Assembly: GCF_022347785.1 (NCBI RefSeq)
Contig: NZ_JAKRGA010000002.1
Location: 806,001-870,000, forward strand
Length of the DNA: 64,000 nt
Direction: 5' to 3'
Source of the DNA: Psychrobium sp. MM17-31
GTDB taxonomy: Bacteria > Pseudomonadota > Gammaproteobacteria > Enterobacterales > Psychrobiaceae
The translations under genes were made by a program, and so were the position numbers. This document shows, one piece after another, positions 18,263 through 28,109 of this stretch (positions are counted from its first letter, which is position 1; every line of letters begins with the position of its first letter). The notes beneath the pieces are model-generated. The model saw only the letters and a list, made by a program, of their open reading frames with translations, was not told where the DNA came from and ran no database searches.

Positions 18263-18461
18263 TGTTTTTCTCGAGTCCGTAGTTAGTAGTTGGATGGTTT
18301 CAAACTAGATTTTCAGCTTTTAAAAAACAAGCGACACAGGCTGCTTTAACTAAAACGTTAATGTTCTGTGATAAATCTGTTAGAAACTCCTTAACGAACT
18401 AAAAGACCCACCTAAAACTAAATATATTTCAGGCAGCAATAAAAAACTTTAGGAAGAGTGA

Positions 18462-18520
18462 TATACCCAAGCTACTTCAAGACTTGCTGAAGACTAGCAT
18501 CTTAAGGTGGCTTGGGTATA
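18462..18520 (-). terminator. Long imperfect hairpin, putative terminator or repetitive palindrome
   Basis: TATACCCAAGC (18462-18472) pairs perfectly with GCTTGGGTATA (18510-18520), and the interior continues imperfectly (CTACTTCAAGA against CATCTTAAGG). It lies 5 bp after the stop of the PAS-GGDEF-EAL gene. Similar ATACCCAAGC-type palindromes are scattered in Vibrio and Shewanella genomes (from memory). Confidence 0.55.
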
Positions 18521-18524
18521 CAAG

Positions 18525-20594
18525 TTAGTCAGCAACCGAATGGCTGATTAGTTTTGATTGATGCAAAGCACTCGGTTTATCAAATAGATACCCTTGAAAA
18601 TACTCGATATTGAGAGTGCACAATGTTTCATAAATAGATTGGTTGGCAACATATTCAGCAACTACTTTAACGCCGAGCGCATGACAAATCTCTACAATGG
18701 CCTTTACTGTCACAAAATGGCGTTGGTTTATATCGATATCTCGAACGAGAGAGCCATCAATTTTGACAATATCAACAGGGATTTGCGTTAAATAATTAAA
18801 ATTTGAGTAGCCGCTACCAAAGTCATCAATCGCCAGATGGCAATTAAAGCGTTTAATTAGCGCTAAAAACGCCGTAAAAAATTCACTTTCAATATCTAAA
18901 CTATCTGACTCTACTAACTCGATAGTTACTCGACTGCCACATTGATATTGCTCAAGCAGTTGCTCTAGTAACCCCATAGTTACGGCATCGCAGATATCCA
19001 TATAGGTTACATTGAGAGAAAAACGCTGCGTAGAATCAGCAAAGTAAGCAAATGCCTTTTCAAAAACTAACTGAGTTAACTTGTTATAAAGTTTGGCTTT
19101 ACAGGCATAGTCCAAAAAGAAATACGGAGAGGTGAAGATGTCTTTCTCATGATCGTGATGGCGCATCAAAACTTCAGTTGAATACGTATTTTGTTCACGG
19201 TCAAAAATCTTTTGACCAAATATCGCAAAGCCATCACTTTGCAATGCATGTTTAATACTTTGAGTCCAACCTACTGTTTCTTCAATAGCTCTTAATAGCT
19301 TTCGCTGTGGTTTGTAAACATTAATTTTTGCGCAACTACCTTCCGCGAGTTTAATCGCGTGAATTGCGTTAATGTATGGATCCATTCCAGCAAAGTTTTC
19401 AGCCACGCCAACAAACAAAGATAAATTCATTGTTTTGTTTTGGCATTCGAATCCAGTTTCTTCAAAGCGATTAGCCATCTTTTTACAAAAATCAGCGAAG
19501 CTTTCGATACTATTATGCACTTTAGAAACTAAGGTAAACTGATATTCGCCAGTGCGATACAACGTTAAATCTCTAGTCACTAACGAGCGTAAATGGCTGA
19601 CAATATCTCGTAATAGTTCGGTAAATTGCTGCTTGGTGGTAATTTGATTAATAGCTTCGAGTTCGTAAACATCTAATACAGCTAACTTAGCGCCTAGTGC
19701 TTTCTTAAGATCGCTATATAGTTTGGTTTTATTTGGCAAACGAGACTGACGATCTGTATTTTGAAAAACGATAACTTTTTCTTTTTCGATAAGACTCGTA
19801 ATGTCGTTACGAATTGCAATGTATTCGACGATTTCACCATCAGTATTAAAAATCGGGCTAATGGTAGAATCAACAAAGTAACTCTCGCCATTCTTTTTAC
19901 GGTTTTGGATAACACCTTGCCAGATTTTTCCAGCACGTATCGTCAGCCAGAGATCTTTAAATAAAGCCTTAGGGACATCGGGGTGATTAATCACGCTATG
20001 ATCGCGACCTAACAGCTCTTCCATTTCGTAGCCAGAAATATCACAGAACTTTTTATTGGCATAAACGATCTTGCCTGCGGCGTCTGTTTTAGACACGATC
20101 GAACTAAAATCAATGACTTTTTTATGCTCATTGAGCAAATTGTAATTTATGGAATCGATGGCGCGGTTGTTTTCTAAGTCACCGCCAAACTCCTTTTGTA
20201 GCGCCTTAATGTCAATTACGCTAGCAAGCACCATTCGCTTATTTTGGTAGGAAATATCCAATAGGCGTACATAGGCCTCATTCAGCTGCCCGTCTTGGCT
20301 TCGATGCGTCCAGAAAAACTCAGCATGGCCATCTCGGTAACATTTTTCTCTAAAATGTGCAGCCTTGGAGACAGAGCTTTGGCCATCTGGCTGATATTCT
20401 GGAGCAAGCTCGGTAGGATGAATAGAGACACACTTTGATTTATCGTTAAAACCCAAATAAGCTGCGGCGGCGGGGTTACAGTCTAAGATACGATTATTTG
20501 CTAATACATAAATAGGGATAGCTGCGCGTTCATAGGCCGCCGACGAGATATATTCACTCAGATTGGTGTATTTATTTTGAGAGGAATTATTCAA
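18525..20594 (-). CDS. PAS-PAS-GGDEF(degenerate)-EAL cyclic-di-GMP phosphodiesterase
   Basis: 689 aa, no TM segment. A first PAS-like region (about 15-130) and a second PAS/PAC (about 165-275: FSSIVSKTDAAGKIVYANKK, then FVDSTISPIF and IAIRNDITSL) precede a GGDEF domain whose signature is replaced by TGEYQF, so cyclase activity is not expected. The EAL domain keeps the catalytic residues: EVLMR for EALLR, SLNVT, ELVES, DDFGSGYSNFNYL, VKIDG, VAEYV and YFQGYLFDKP. It should hydrolyse cyclic di-GMP under sensory PAS control. The second PAS resembles aerotaxis-type FAD or heme PAS modules, but the ligand is unknown. It stands alone and ends at a hairpin. Confidence 0.88.
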   Translation of the reverse strand: MNNSSQNKYTNLSEYISSAAYERAAIPIYVLANNRILDCNPAAAAYLGFNDKSKCVSIHPTELAPEYQPDGQSSVSKAAHFREKCYRDGHAEFFWTHRSQDGQLNEAYVRLLDISYQNKRMVLASVIDIKALQKEFGGDLENNRAIDSINYNLLNEHKKVIDFSSIVSKTDAAGKIVYANKKFCDISGYEMEELLGRDHSVINHPDVPKALFKDLWLTIRAGKIWQGVIQNRKKNGESYFVDSTISPIFNTDGEIVEYIAIRNDITSLIEKEKVIVFQNTDRQSRLPNKTKLYSDLKKALGAKLAVLDVYELEAINQITTKQQFTELLRDIVSHLRSLVTRDLTLYRTGEYQFTLVSKVHNSIESFADFCKKMANRFEETGFECQNKTMNLSLFVGVAENFAGMDPYINAIHAIKLAEGSCAKINVYKPQRKLLRAIEETVGWTQSIKHALQSDGFAIFGQKIFDREQNTYSTEVLMRHHDHEKDIFTSPYFFLDYACKAKLYNKLTQLVFEKAFAYFADSTQRFSLNVTYMDICDAVTMGLLEQLLEQYQCGSRVTIELVESDSLDIESEFFTAFLALIKRFNCHLAIDDFGSGYSNFNYLTQIPVDIVKIDGSLVRDIDINQRHFVTVKAIVEICHALGVKVVAEYVANQSIYETLCTLNIEYFQGYLFDKPSALHQSKLISHSVAD

Positions 20595-20811
20595 TGCTAT
20601 ACCTACGATAAACCAGCGACTGTCAGATACTAATCAAATTCAGTTTAGCATCCTGCTGAAAAAGCTCCGCAATGTATATTTTATATTTTTTCGAATAAAG
20701 ACTAAATTGATCGGTATCAACTCACAGTATATTAACGGCAATTAACTCTAGTTAGAACTAATTTATTCTAGTGCTTTAGGTTAACAGTTGAGATTTAGTC
20801 TTAAAAGGAAA

Positions 20812-21178
<367 letters not shown>

Positions 21179-21185
21179 AGCGCGG

Positions 21186-21191
21186 ATTATA
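21186..21191 (-). promoter_or_regulatory. -10 box of the rnpB promoter
   Basis: A perfect TATAAT on the minus strand ends 7 bp before the rnpB 5' end and is followed by a GC-rich CCGCGC discriminator, as expected for stringently controlled stable RNA genes. The -35 region is weak. Confidence 0.7.
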
Positions 21192-21237
21192 CGGCAAGCA
21201 TTTCAAAATTCATAGAATTTGATAAAATTAGATTTAG

Positions 21238-21260
21238 TGATGTGATCTTTCATCACATTA
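21238..21260. promoter_or_regulatory. Inverted repeat, possible operator
   Basis: TGATGTGAT-CTTTC-ATCACATTA is an 8-of-9 bp dyad between rnpB and the small gene at 21304. It resembles a CRP site (TGTGA...TCACA), but the spacing is one base too long. Confidence 0.3.
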
Positions 21261-21303
21261 TGGTTTTATATATTAAGAACACCGCAAGACACTGGGGTCA
21301 AAC

Positions 21304-21648
21304 ATGGTTATACAAAGTGAGGGATACTCTTCATTAATTGAGTATTTATGTGAAAACATAGCAGTTTTTGGCCCGTCTGAATCAGAGCATCATCAACCGA
21401 TGACAATTAAGCTCTACATTAGATACCAACTAGTAGAACAAATGTCCTTACTCTTTGAGCAGAATAAAGGGCTCATTGAGCAAGAAAAAATTTACATTGT
21501 TGAAGAGTTTGATAAAGCTTACGACGACTTATGTGAAGTACTAGGCCAAAACGTCAACAATAAAATCACCGAAAGTCAGCGCGCCTTTATCACTGACTTT
21601 GCGGGATTATTAAAGAACCTATTCGATGCACAGCTAGAGCCAGTTTAA
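21304..21648 (+). CDS. Small conserved-looking hypothetical protein
   Basis: 114 aa, acidic and mostly helical in appearance, with no signal peptide, TM segment or recognised domain. Amphipathic stretches rich in Leu, Glu and Gln ([20 protein letters not shown]) suggest a helical bundle. Coding is supported by normal codon use and by its own terminator at 21662, which lies inside the 3' end of the convergent rsmI gene. The ribosome site before ATG 21304 is weak (GGGGTC). Not recognised. Confidence 0.6.
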   Translation: MVIQSEGYSSLIEYLCENIAVFGPSESEHHQPMTIKLYIRYQLVEQMSLLFEQNKGLIEQEKIYIVEEFDKAYDDLCEVLGQNVNNKITESQRAFITDFAGLLKNLFDAQLEPV

Positions 21649-22487
21649 AGCCCTAGCTCAAGCCCTGTTTTATACAGGGCATTTTTTTTGCCACCATATA
21701 ATTTAGCCACTAATGCCGCCGCTTTTTTAAGTGGTAATTCCTCGCTCAATAATTTAAGCGCATCAATTACTTCAGGTGCAATGGTTTCATCGTTAGCTTT
21801 ATAACCAGCAACCATCACCACCATTTCACCACGTTGATTATTTTCATCACTTCTGAGCCATTCCAGTAAATCACCTGCTGGTGCACCGTGAATAGTTTCG
21901 AACGTTTTAGTCAACTCGCGAGCCAATACAATATGGCGCTCGCCACCAAATACTGCAATCATATCGCTAATCGTATCGACAATACGGCGTGGTGACTCAT
22001 AAAACACCATGGTGCGCGGCTCACTCTTTAAATTAGCCAACTGAGATTGACGGCCTGCACTTTTCGCGACTAAAAAGCCTTCAAACGCAAAACGATCTGT
22101 TGCCACCCCAGCTGCGCTAAGCGCGGTAATTGCCGCACAGGCTCCCGGTAAAGGAACAACTTTAAAACCTGCATCGCGAATACCATTAACAAGATGATAG
22201 CCAGGATCACTAATCAACGGCGTTCCAGCATCAGATACTAAGGCAATTGACTGCCCCTGCTCGAGCTTGTTAACCAGTGTTTGTACCCGAGCGCGCTCAT
22301 TGTGATCATGTACCGACATAGTTTGAGTTGTAATATTGTGATGACTCAATAATTTGCCAGTATGACGGGTATCTTCAGCACAAATTAAATCGACTTGTTC
22401 GAGAACCGTTAAGGCTCGTAAGGTAATATCTGCCATATTCCCGATTGGAGTCGGCACGATATACAATGTTGCGCTGGATAATTCCAT
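21645..22487 (-). CDS. rsmI: 16S rRNA (cytidine(1402)-2'-O)-methyltransferase
   Basis: 280 aa from ATG 22487, which has the ribosome site GAGGAAG; the TTG at 22499 lies inside that site. It belongs to the tetrapyrrole-methylase fold: [19 protein letters not shown] (residues 7-25), [49 protein letters not shown], and the terminal KNALYK. It methylates the 2'-OH of C1402 in the 30S decoding centre. It is divergent from lpoA, the usual gammaproteobacterial order. Confidence 0.95.
   Translation of the reverse strand: MELSSATLYIVPTPIGNMADITLRALTVLEQVDLICAEDTRHTGKLLSHHNITTQTMSVHDHNERARVQTLVNKLEQGQSIALVSDAGTPLISDPGYHLVNGIRDAGFKVVPLPGACAAITALSAAGVATDRFAFEGFLVAKSAGRQSQLANLKSEPRTMVFYESPRRIVDTISDMIAVFGGERHIVLARELTKTFETIHGAPAGDLLEWLRSDENNQRGEMVVMVAGYKANDETIAPEVIDALKLLSEELPLKKAAALVAKLYGGKKNALYKTGLELGL
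21662..21689 (+). terminator. Rho-independent terminator embedded in the rsmI 3' coding end
   Basis: GCCCTGT-TTTAT-ACAGGGC followed by A and eight T residues. The same bases encode the conserved KNALYKTG tail of RsmI on the other strand. Confidence 0.85.
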
Positions 22488-22564
22488 GAACTTCCTCAAT
22501 GATTACTGTCTTAACTGACAGTTTGTTATACACTTAACCGACTATTGTAACAGAGAGAAATATT

Positions 22565-24415
22565 GTGTTTAAACTTTCCTATGGCAAAGGCTGTAAACAA
22601 TTATCTTGTATTGCGGCGGTTTGCTTAACACTTTGGGGCTGTGGCTCAACCCCGACAACTAATGCACCACGCACCACCAATGTTATTAGCCTGGGACAAG
22701 CAACACAATCTCACGAGTATTACGCCAATAAAGCAGTGCAATCATCTGGCATCAGTCAACAGGCTTATCGCTTACTCGCTCTTCGCGCGGCGTTGAATAA
22801 CGGACAACTAGAAGCAGCGGATAGTTATTTAGGTCAACTGCCTAGTAGTGCGATGCTAAACGACAATCACCGCCTAGAATTACAACTGTTACAAAGCCTA
22901 CGCTTTGCCTATGCCGATGATTTAACGCTAGCAATTGCAACATTGACTCCATCGTCAACTTGGCAAGTTGCCCCACAACGATTAGCGTCGGTTTATCAAC
23001 AACGTGCTAATTTTCATGCCCAGAATCAAGCCCCACTTATAGCTGCGAGCGATTTGATAAAAGCATTATCACTTTCCCAAGATGAAGACTCAAGAGCAGC
23101 ACTGCGGCAAGCAATATGGCAAGAATATCAACTGATTTCTACTGAAGACTTAACCACACAATTAACCAATACCAGTGACCGAGAAGAGTCTGGTTGGCTC
23201 GCGCTCGCAGTCATCGAAAAAAACGCATTGCAGTCGCCAGAAGCGCTTAAGCAACAACTTATGCAATGGTCAAGTGACTACCCAAATCACTCCGCGAGTA
23301 ATCATCTGCCGGAGCGCTTAGTAGCTGCCGCCAGCGTTGTACCTTATGCACCTCAAAAAATTAGCGTGATCCTACCACTCACAGGTCGCTATGCCAGACT
23401 CGGACAAGCGGTACAAAATGGCTTGTTAAGCAACCTGATGCAGAATAATAGCGAGCAAGACATTACGCTTATAGATAGTAACGAATTAGGAGCTCAGGCA
23501 GCCTACCAACAGGCTATCGATGATGAAGCACAATTCATAATTGGCCCCCTGTTAAAAAATAATGTCGAGCAAGTAAGTGCAATAGAGACAGAGATCCCGA
23601 CCTTATTCCTCAATGCGCCACAGGAGCTCAACGCAGCATCAAATCAATTTTATTTCGCCCTTGATAGAGAAAGTGAAGCATTGCAAGGCGCTCGTTATAT
23701 TTTTGAGCAAGGCAAAGAGCATCCAGTAGTCGTTGCACCAGATAATGTGCGCGGCCATCAGATCAGCAAACTATTTTCACAGCAGTGGCTAGAGCTTCAC
23801 GAAGGCGATATTGAAGCCGACGATGTCGAAGTAATTTACTTTAAAAAAGACAGTGAATTAAAAGCGACAATTGAACAACTCTTTGAAACAGATAAGTCAC
23901 AGGCGCGCATTAACACCATGCGCTACTTAGTCGGCACTAAAATGCAGGCTGAAACCCATTCAAGACGCGATATCGACGCTATTTATTTAGTTGCAAACCC
24001 TAAACAAACAGCGATGCTAATGCCCTCGGTAAAAGTTACCGTTAGTGCCTACGCCAGTGAAGTTCCTGTTTTTGTCGGCTCCGGCGGTAATGCTTACCAA
24101 ATAACAGATGGCGGGTTAACACATCTCAACCAACTTACTGTTAGTGAAATCCCTTGGTTACTCTCTACCAGTAATGACCTGTCGCCAAGCGAAGTGCAAA
24201 ATTTATGGCCGAAGATGAAACAAAGTCAGATGCGCCTATTTGCAATGGGACATGATGCCTATAGTTTGATCGCGAAATTAGCACAGATGAAACTATTTCC
24301 TGAATATCACCTCGAAGGCTTGAGTGGCCAACTCAACCTCGACCAAGACAGTAAAATAAACCGTCAGATGTCATGGGCACAATTTCAGCGAGGACGACTG
24401 AAAAAAATCCAGTAG
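22565..24415 (+). CDS. lpoA: Penicillin-binding protein activator LpoA
   Basis: 616 aa, GTG start. The signal peptide ends in the lipobox LTLWGC with C26 as the lipidated residue. The N-terminal half is a TPR-like helical domain (about 35-250). The C-terminal half is a periplasmic-binding-protein-like fold (ISVILPLTGRYARLGQAVQNG from about residue 262). LpoA is an outer-membrane lipoprotein that reaches through peptidoglycan to activate PBP1A. It is followed by yraN after 10 bp and then diaA and dolP, the same order as in E. coli. Confidence 0.93.
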   Translation: MFKLSYGKGCKQLSCIAAVCLTLWGCGSTPTTNAPRTTNVISLGQATQSHEYYANKAVQSSGISQQAYRLLALRAALNNGQLEAADSYLGQLPSSAMLNDNHRLELQLLQSLRFAYADDLTLAIATLTPSSTWQVAPQRLASVYQQRANFHAQNQAPLIAASDLIKALSLSQDEDSRAALRQAIWQEYQLISTEDLTTQLTNTSDREESGWLALAVIEKNALQSPEALKQQLMQWSSDYPNHSASNHLPERLVAAASVVPYAPQKISVILPLTGRYARLGQAVQNGLLSNLMQNNSEQDITLIDSNELGAQAAYQQAIDDEAQFIIGPLLKNNVEQVSAIETEIPTLFLNAPQELNAASNQFYFALDRESEALQGARYIFEQGKEHPVVVAPDNVRGHQISKLFSQQWLELHEGDIEADDVEVIYFKKDSELKATIEQLFETDKSQARINTMRYLVGTKMQAETHSRRDIDAIYLVANPKQTAMLMPSVKVTVSAYASEVPVFVGSGGNAYQITDGGLTHLNQLTVSEIPWLLSTSNDLSPSEVQNLWPKMKQSQMRLFAMGHDAYSLIAKLAQMKLFPEYHLEGLSGQLNLDQDSKINRQMSWAQFQRGRLKKIQ

Positions 24416-24425
24416 AGGGAAAGAA

Positions 24426-25393
<968 letters not shown>

Positions 25394-25396
25394 TCC

Positions 25397-25978
25397 ATGA
25401 CGCGTCATCACAAGTCGCTTAAACTCGCCGTTTGCTTAACCGCCTTTCTGTCTTTACAGGGCTGTGTATCTGGTATCGTATTAGGTGCACTTGGCGTGGC
25501 AAGCGTTGTTAACGATCGTAGAACCACTGCGACGCAGTTGGAAGATGAATCAATCGAGATCAAAGCTAACAGCGCATTAAATAAAGATGAAGGATTAAAA
25601 GATCACAGTAATATCAGTGTTGTTAGTTACAACCGCACTATTTTATTGATTGGTCAGGTACCCAACACCATGCTCAAAGACCGCGCAGCTAAAATAGCGG
25701 GCGATGTTGAGAATGTCGTGCGTGTGCACAATCAGCTTCGAATTGGTAATAAAACCGCATTAACCACTCGCACAAATGACAGTTGGCTAACATCGAAAGT
25801 TAAAGTTGCGCTGACCGGAGATGAAACCTTAAAGGGCTCACAAATTAAAGTAATTACGGAGCACGGTGAAGTCTTTTTAATGGGGTTAGTGACTCAACAA
25901 GAGGGTAACTTAGCGGCAGAGTTAGCACGCAATGTTAGCGGTGTTAAGCAGGTTATCAAAGCGTTTGAATATCAATAG
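25397..25978 (+). CDS. dolP: Division/outer-membrane stress-associated lipoprotein DolP (YraP), two BON domains
   Basis: 193 aa. The lipobox SLQGC places the lipidated cysteine at C23. Two BON domains follow (about 50-115 and 125-192), each with the IKANSALNKD / VKVALTGDE helix and the ...LIGQV / FLMGLV strand. DolP sits at the outer membrane, binds anionic phospholipids at division sites and supports BAM function. It begins 3 bp after diaA and ends the lpoA operon before the terminator at 26017. Confidence 0.93.
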   Translation: MTRHHKSLKLAVCLTAFLSLQGCVSGIVLGALGVASVVNDRRTTATQLEDESIEIKANSALNKDEGLKDHSNISVVSYNRTILLIGQVPNTMLKDRAAKIAGDVENVVRVHNQLRIGNKTALTTRTNDSWLTSKVKVALTGDETLKGSQIKVITEHGEVFLMGLVTQQEGNLAAELARNVSGVKQVIKAFEYQ

Positions 25979-26016
25979 TTAACCTGAGCTCGGGTTAGTT
26001 AATTACGTCAGACAAC

Positions 26017-26042
26017 AAAAAAGGAAGCCTAGCTTCCTTTTT
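26017..26042. terminator. Bidirectional terminator between dolP and sspB
   Basis: AAAAAAGGAAGC-CTA-GCTTCCTTTTT: a stem flanked by A and T runs, serving both convergent operons. Confidence 0.85.
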
Positions 26043-26070
26043 AGTTTTTATTACACGGTTAACACTGCGC

Positions 26071-26514
26071 TTACTTGATGACCTTCAAAAACGAACGATC
26101 TTTCTTGCCGCCATCTTTTGGTTTTTCAGCAGCTTCGTCAGCATTAGTAGAATGTTCAAGTTTAATTTCATTAAGCATGTTATCAACTTGCTCGATGTAG
26201 AAATCTTCTTCTTCGAACATGGTGCCAGCACCGTTTTCACGCGCGTAAATGGCAACAACCGCCGCCATAGGAATGATTAATTGAAACGGTTTACCACCAA
26301 AGCGCGCACTAAACACCACGCGCTCATTGCTCATTTCAATATCACCAATCGCATGTGGCGCGATATTTAAAACGATTTGTCCGTCTTGTACATGTTCACT
26401 AGGCACCTGAACACCGGGAATATCGGCGTTAACGACTAGATGCGGCGTCATTTCATTGTCCAGTAACCACTGGTAAAAAGCCCGCAATAGATATGGACGA
26501 TTCGGACCCATCAT
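26071..26514 (-). CDS. sspB: ClpXP protease specificity-enhancing factor SspB
   Basis: 147 aa. The N-terminal substrate-binding fold is recognised by RPYLLRAFYQWLLDNEMTPHL (one residue longer than can be quoted in full) and ARFGGKPFQLIIPM. The acidic, flexible middle is followed by a short basic tail ending RSFLKVIK, the ClpX-docking motif. SspB delivers ssrA-tagged peptides to ClpXP. Its ATG overlaps the sspA stop as TAATG. Confidence 0.95.
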   Translation of the reverse strand: MMGPNRPYLLRAFYQWLLDNEMTPHLVVNADIPGVQVPSEHVQDGQIVLNIAPHAIGDIEMSNERVVFSARFGGKPFQLIIPMAAVVAIYARENGAGTMFEEEDFYIEQVDNMLNEIKLEHSTNADEAAEKPKDGGKKDRSFLKVIK

Positions 26515-27143
26515 TATTTCAATCGAATTTCGCGTTCTGCGTCTGTTAATGACGCTTGGAAAGACTCACGCTCAAATACGCGTTGCATGTATAAGCGAAG
26601 CTCTTTACTTGCATTACCCGTTAGTTCAATGCCCAACTCAGGTAGACGCCACAATAGCGGTGCAAGACAACAATCAACTAGGCTAAAGTCTTCACTCATA
26701 AAGTAAGGCATTTCAGCAAAGATAGGTGCGATAGCCGTTAGCTCTTCGCTAAGTTGTTTACGAGCCGCTTCGCTCTTAGAGCCTTCTAGTTGAATAGTTT
26801 CAACTAGCGAGTACCAGTCTTGCTCAATACGGTGCATCATTAAACGGCTTTTTGCACGTGCTACTGGGTATACAGGCATTAAAGGTGGGTGCGGGAAACG
26901 TTCATCCAAGTATTCCATTACGATGTCAGCTTTGTATAACACAAGGTCACGGTCAACTAACGTAGGAACGTTGTTATATGGATTTACTTCGATTAACTCT
27001 TCAGGAAGGTTATCAGGATCAACCTGTTTGATATCAACGTTGACGCCTTTCTCTGCTAATACGATACGTACTTGGTGACTCTTCATGTCTTTTGCGCCTG
27101 AATAAAGCGACATTACTGAACGTTTGTTGGCAGTTACGGCCAT
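26514..27143 (-). CDS. sspA: Stringent starvation protein A
   Basis: 209 aa, GST-like fold without glutathione chemistry: N-terminal thioredoxin-like part ([20 protein letters not shown]), then [17 protein letters not shown] and the helical C-terminal domain with [16 protein letters not shown]. SspA binds RNA polymerase with sigma-70 and controls stationary-phase and stress genes. Start ATG has GGAGAG upstream. The sspA-sspB pair downstream of petABC is the standard gammaproteobacterial order. Confidence 0.95.
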   Translation of the reverse strand: MAVTANKRSVMSLYSGAKDMKSHQVRIVLAEKGVNVDIKQVDPDNLPEELIEVNPYNNVPTLVDRDLVLYKADIVMEYLDERFPHPPLMPVYPVARAKSRLMMHRIEQDWYSLVETIQLEGSKSEAARKQLSEELTAIAPIFAEMPYFMSEDFSLVDCCLAPLLWRLPELGIELTGNASKELRLYMQRVFERESFQASLTDAEREIRLK

Positions 27144-27311
27144 TGATACTCTCCAATATTTCTAATTTTTTCGATACTCGGCCACTTAGGCCTAGCAAGT
27201 TTACTGGCGCGTAGTATAGCAGATAATTACATTCAAGCGGCATAATATGCCTCAAACTCCCGTAGAACCTGAGTTCGCTTGATGTCAATAATTATCTTTG
27301 TTTGCGGCAAT

Positions 27312-27340
27312 AAAAAAGGAGAACCGAAGTTCTCCTTTTT
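27312..27340 (-). terminator. Terminator after petC
   Basis: AAAAAAGGAGAAC-CGAA-GTTCTCCTTTTT, a strong symmetrical stem with A and T runs; it may act both ways. Confidence 0.85.
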
Positions 27341-27362
27341 AGTATCATCAATTCACTACAAA

Positions 27363-28109
27363 TTAGTGAACATCTCTCCAGTATTCTTTCTTCAGGAAGT
27401 ACGAAAGTACGAAGAAGAAACCTAGGAATACTAACACCCAAACACCAATGCTTTGACGCTCAAGTTTAGTTGGCTCTGCAGAGTATGTTAAGAAGTTAGT
27501 GATGTCACGTACAGCATTATCGTACTCATCATCGCTCATTTCACCACTGCCATCAGTAGAGAAAATTGCTAAACCATTCTCGTCTTTTACAAGAACTTTG
27601 TTACCGTCTGCGTCAGTCGTAAACTCAGCAGTTGGAACACCTTGAAGGTTTTGAAGTACGTGTGGCATACCTACGTCTTTAAATACGCTGTTGTTTACGC
27701 CAAATGGACGCTCAGGATCAACATAGAAGCTCTTAAGGTACGTGTATACAAAATCTGTACCTTTAACACGAGTGATCATTGTTAAGTCTGGTGGTGTTTG
27801 ACCAAACCACTTAGCACCTTGCTCGTCAGTTGTTGAGTTATACATTAAGTCACCAACTTTAACGCCAGTGAAAACCATGTTCTCAAGCATTTGCTCATCA
27901 GTGATACCGATGTCGCGAGCAACGCGGTTGTAACGCTGATAACGTGTATCGTGACAACCAAAACAGTAGTTCATGAACAACTTAGCACCATTTTGCAGAG
28001 ATGCTTTGTCAGACAAATCAATTGGTGCTTTCATAGTCGGTGCACCGCCACCGGCTGCCATGCCCAGTGTTGGGATCAAAGCAACTAACGCGATAATTAA
28101 TTTTTTCAT
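27363..28109 (-). CDS. petC: Cytochrome c1 of the bc1 complex
   Basis: 248 aa. Signal peptide MKKLIIALVALIPTLGMAA, heme c motif C49-FG-C52-H53, and a single C-terminal TM helix (about 222-240: VWVLVFLGFFFVLSYF) that anchors it to the inner membrane. It carries electrons from the Rieske centre to soluble cytochrome c. Third gene of petABC; its ATG overlaps the petB stop (TAATG). Confidence 0.95.
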   Translation of the reverse strand: MKKLIIALVALIPTLGMAAGGGAPTMKAPIDLSDKASLQNGAKLFMNYCFGCHDTRYQRYNRVARDIGITDEQMLENMVFTGVKVGDLMYNSTTDEQGAKWFGQTPPDLTMITRVKGTDFVYTYLKSFYVDPERPFGVNNSVFKDVGMPHVLQNLQGVPTAEFTTDADGNKVLVKDENGLAIFSTDGSGEMSDDEYDNAVRDITNFLTYSAEPTKLERQSIGVWVLVFLGFFFVLSYFLKKEYWRDVH

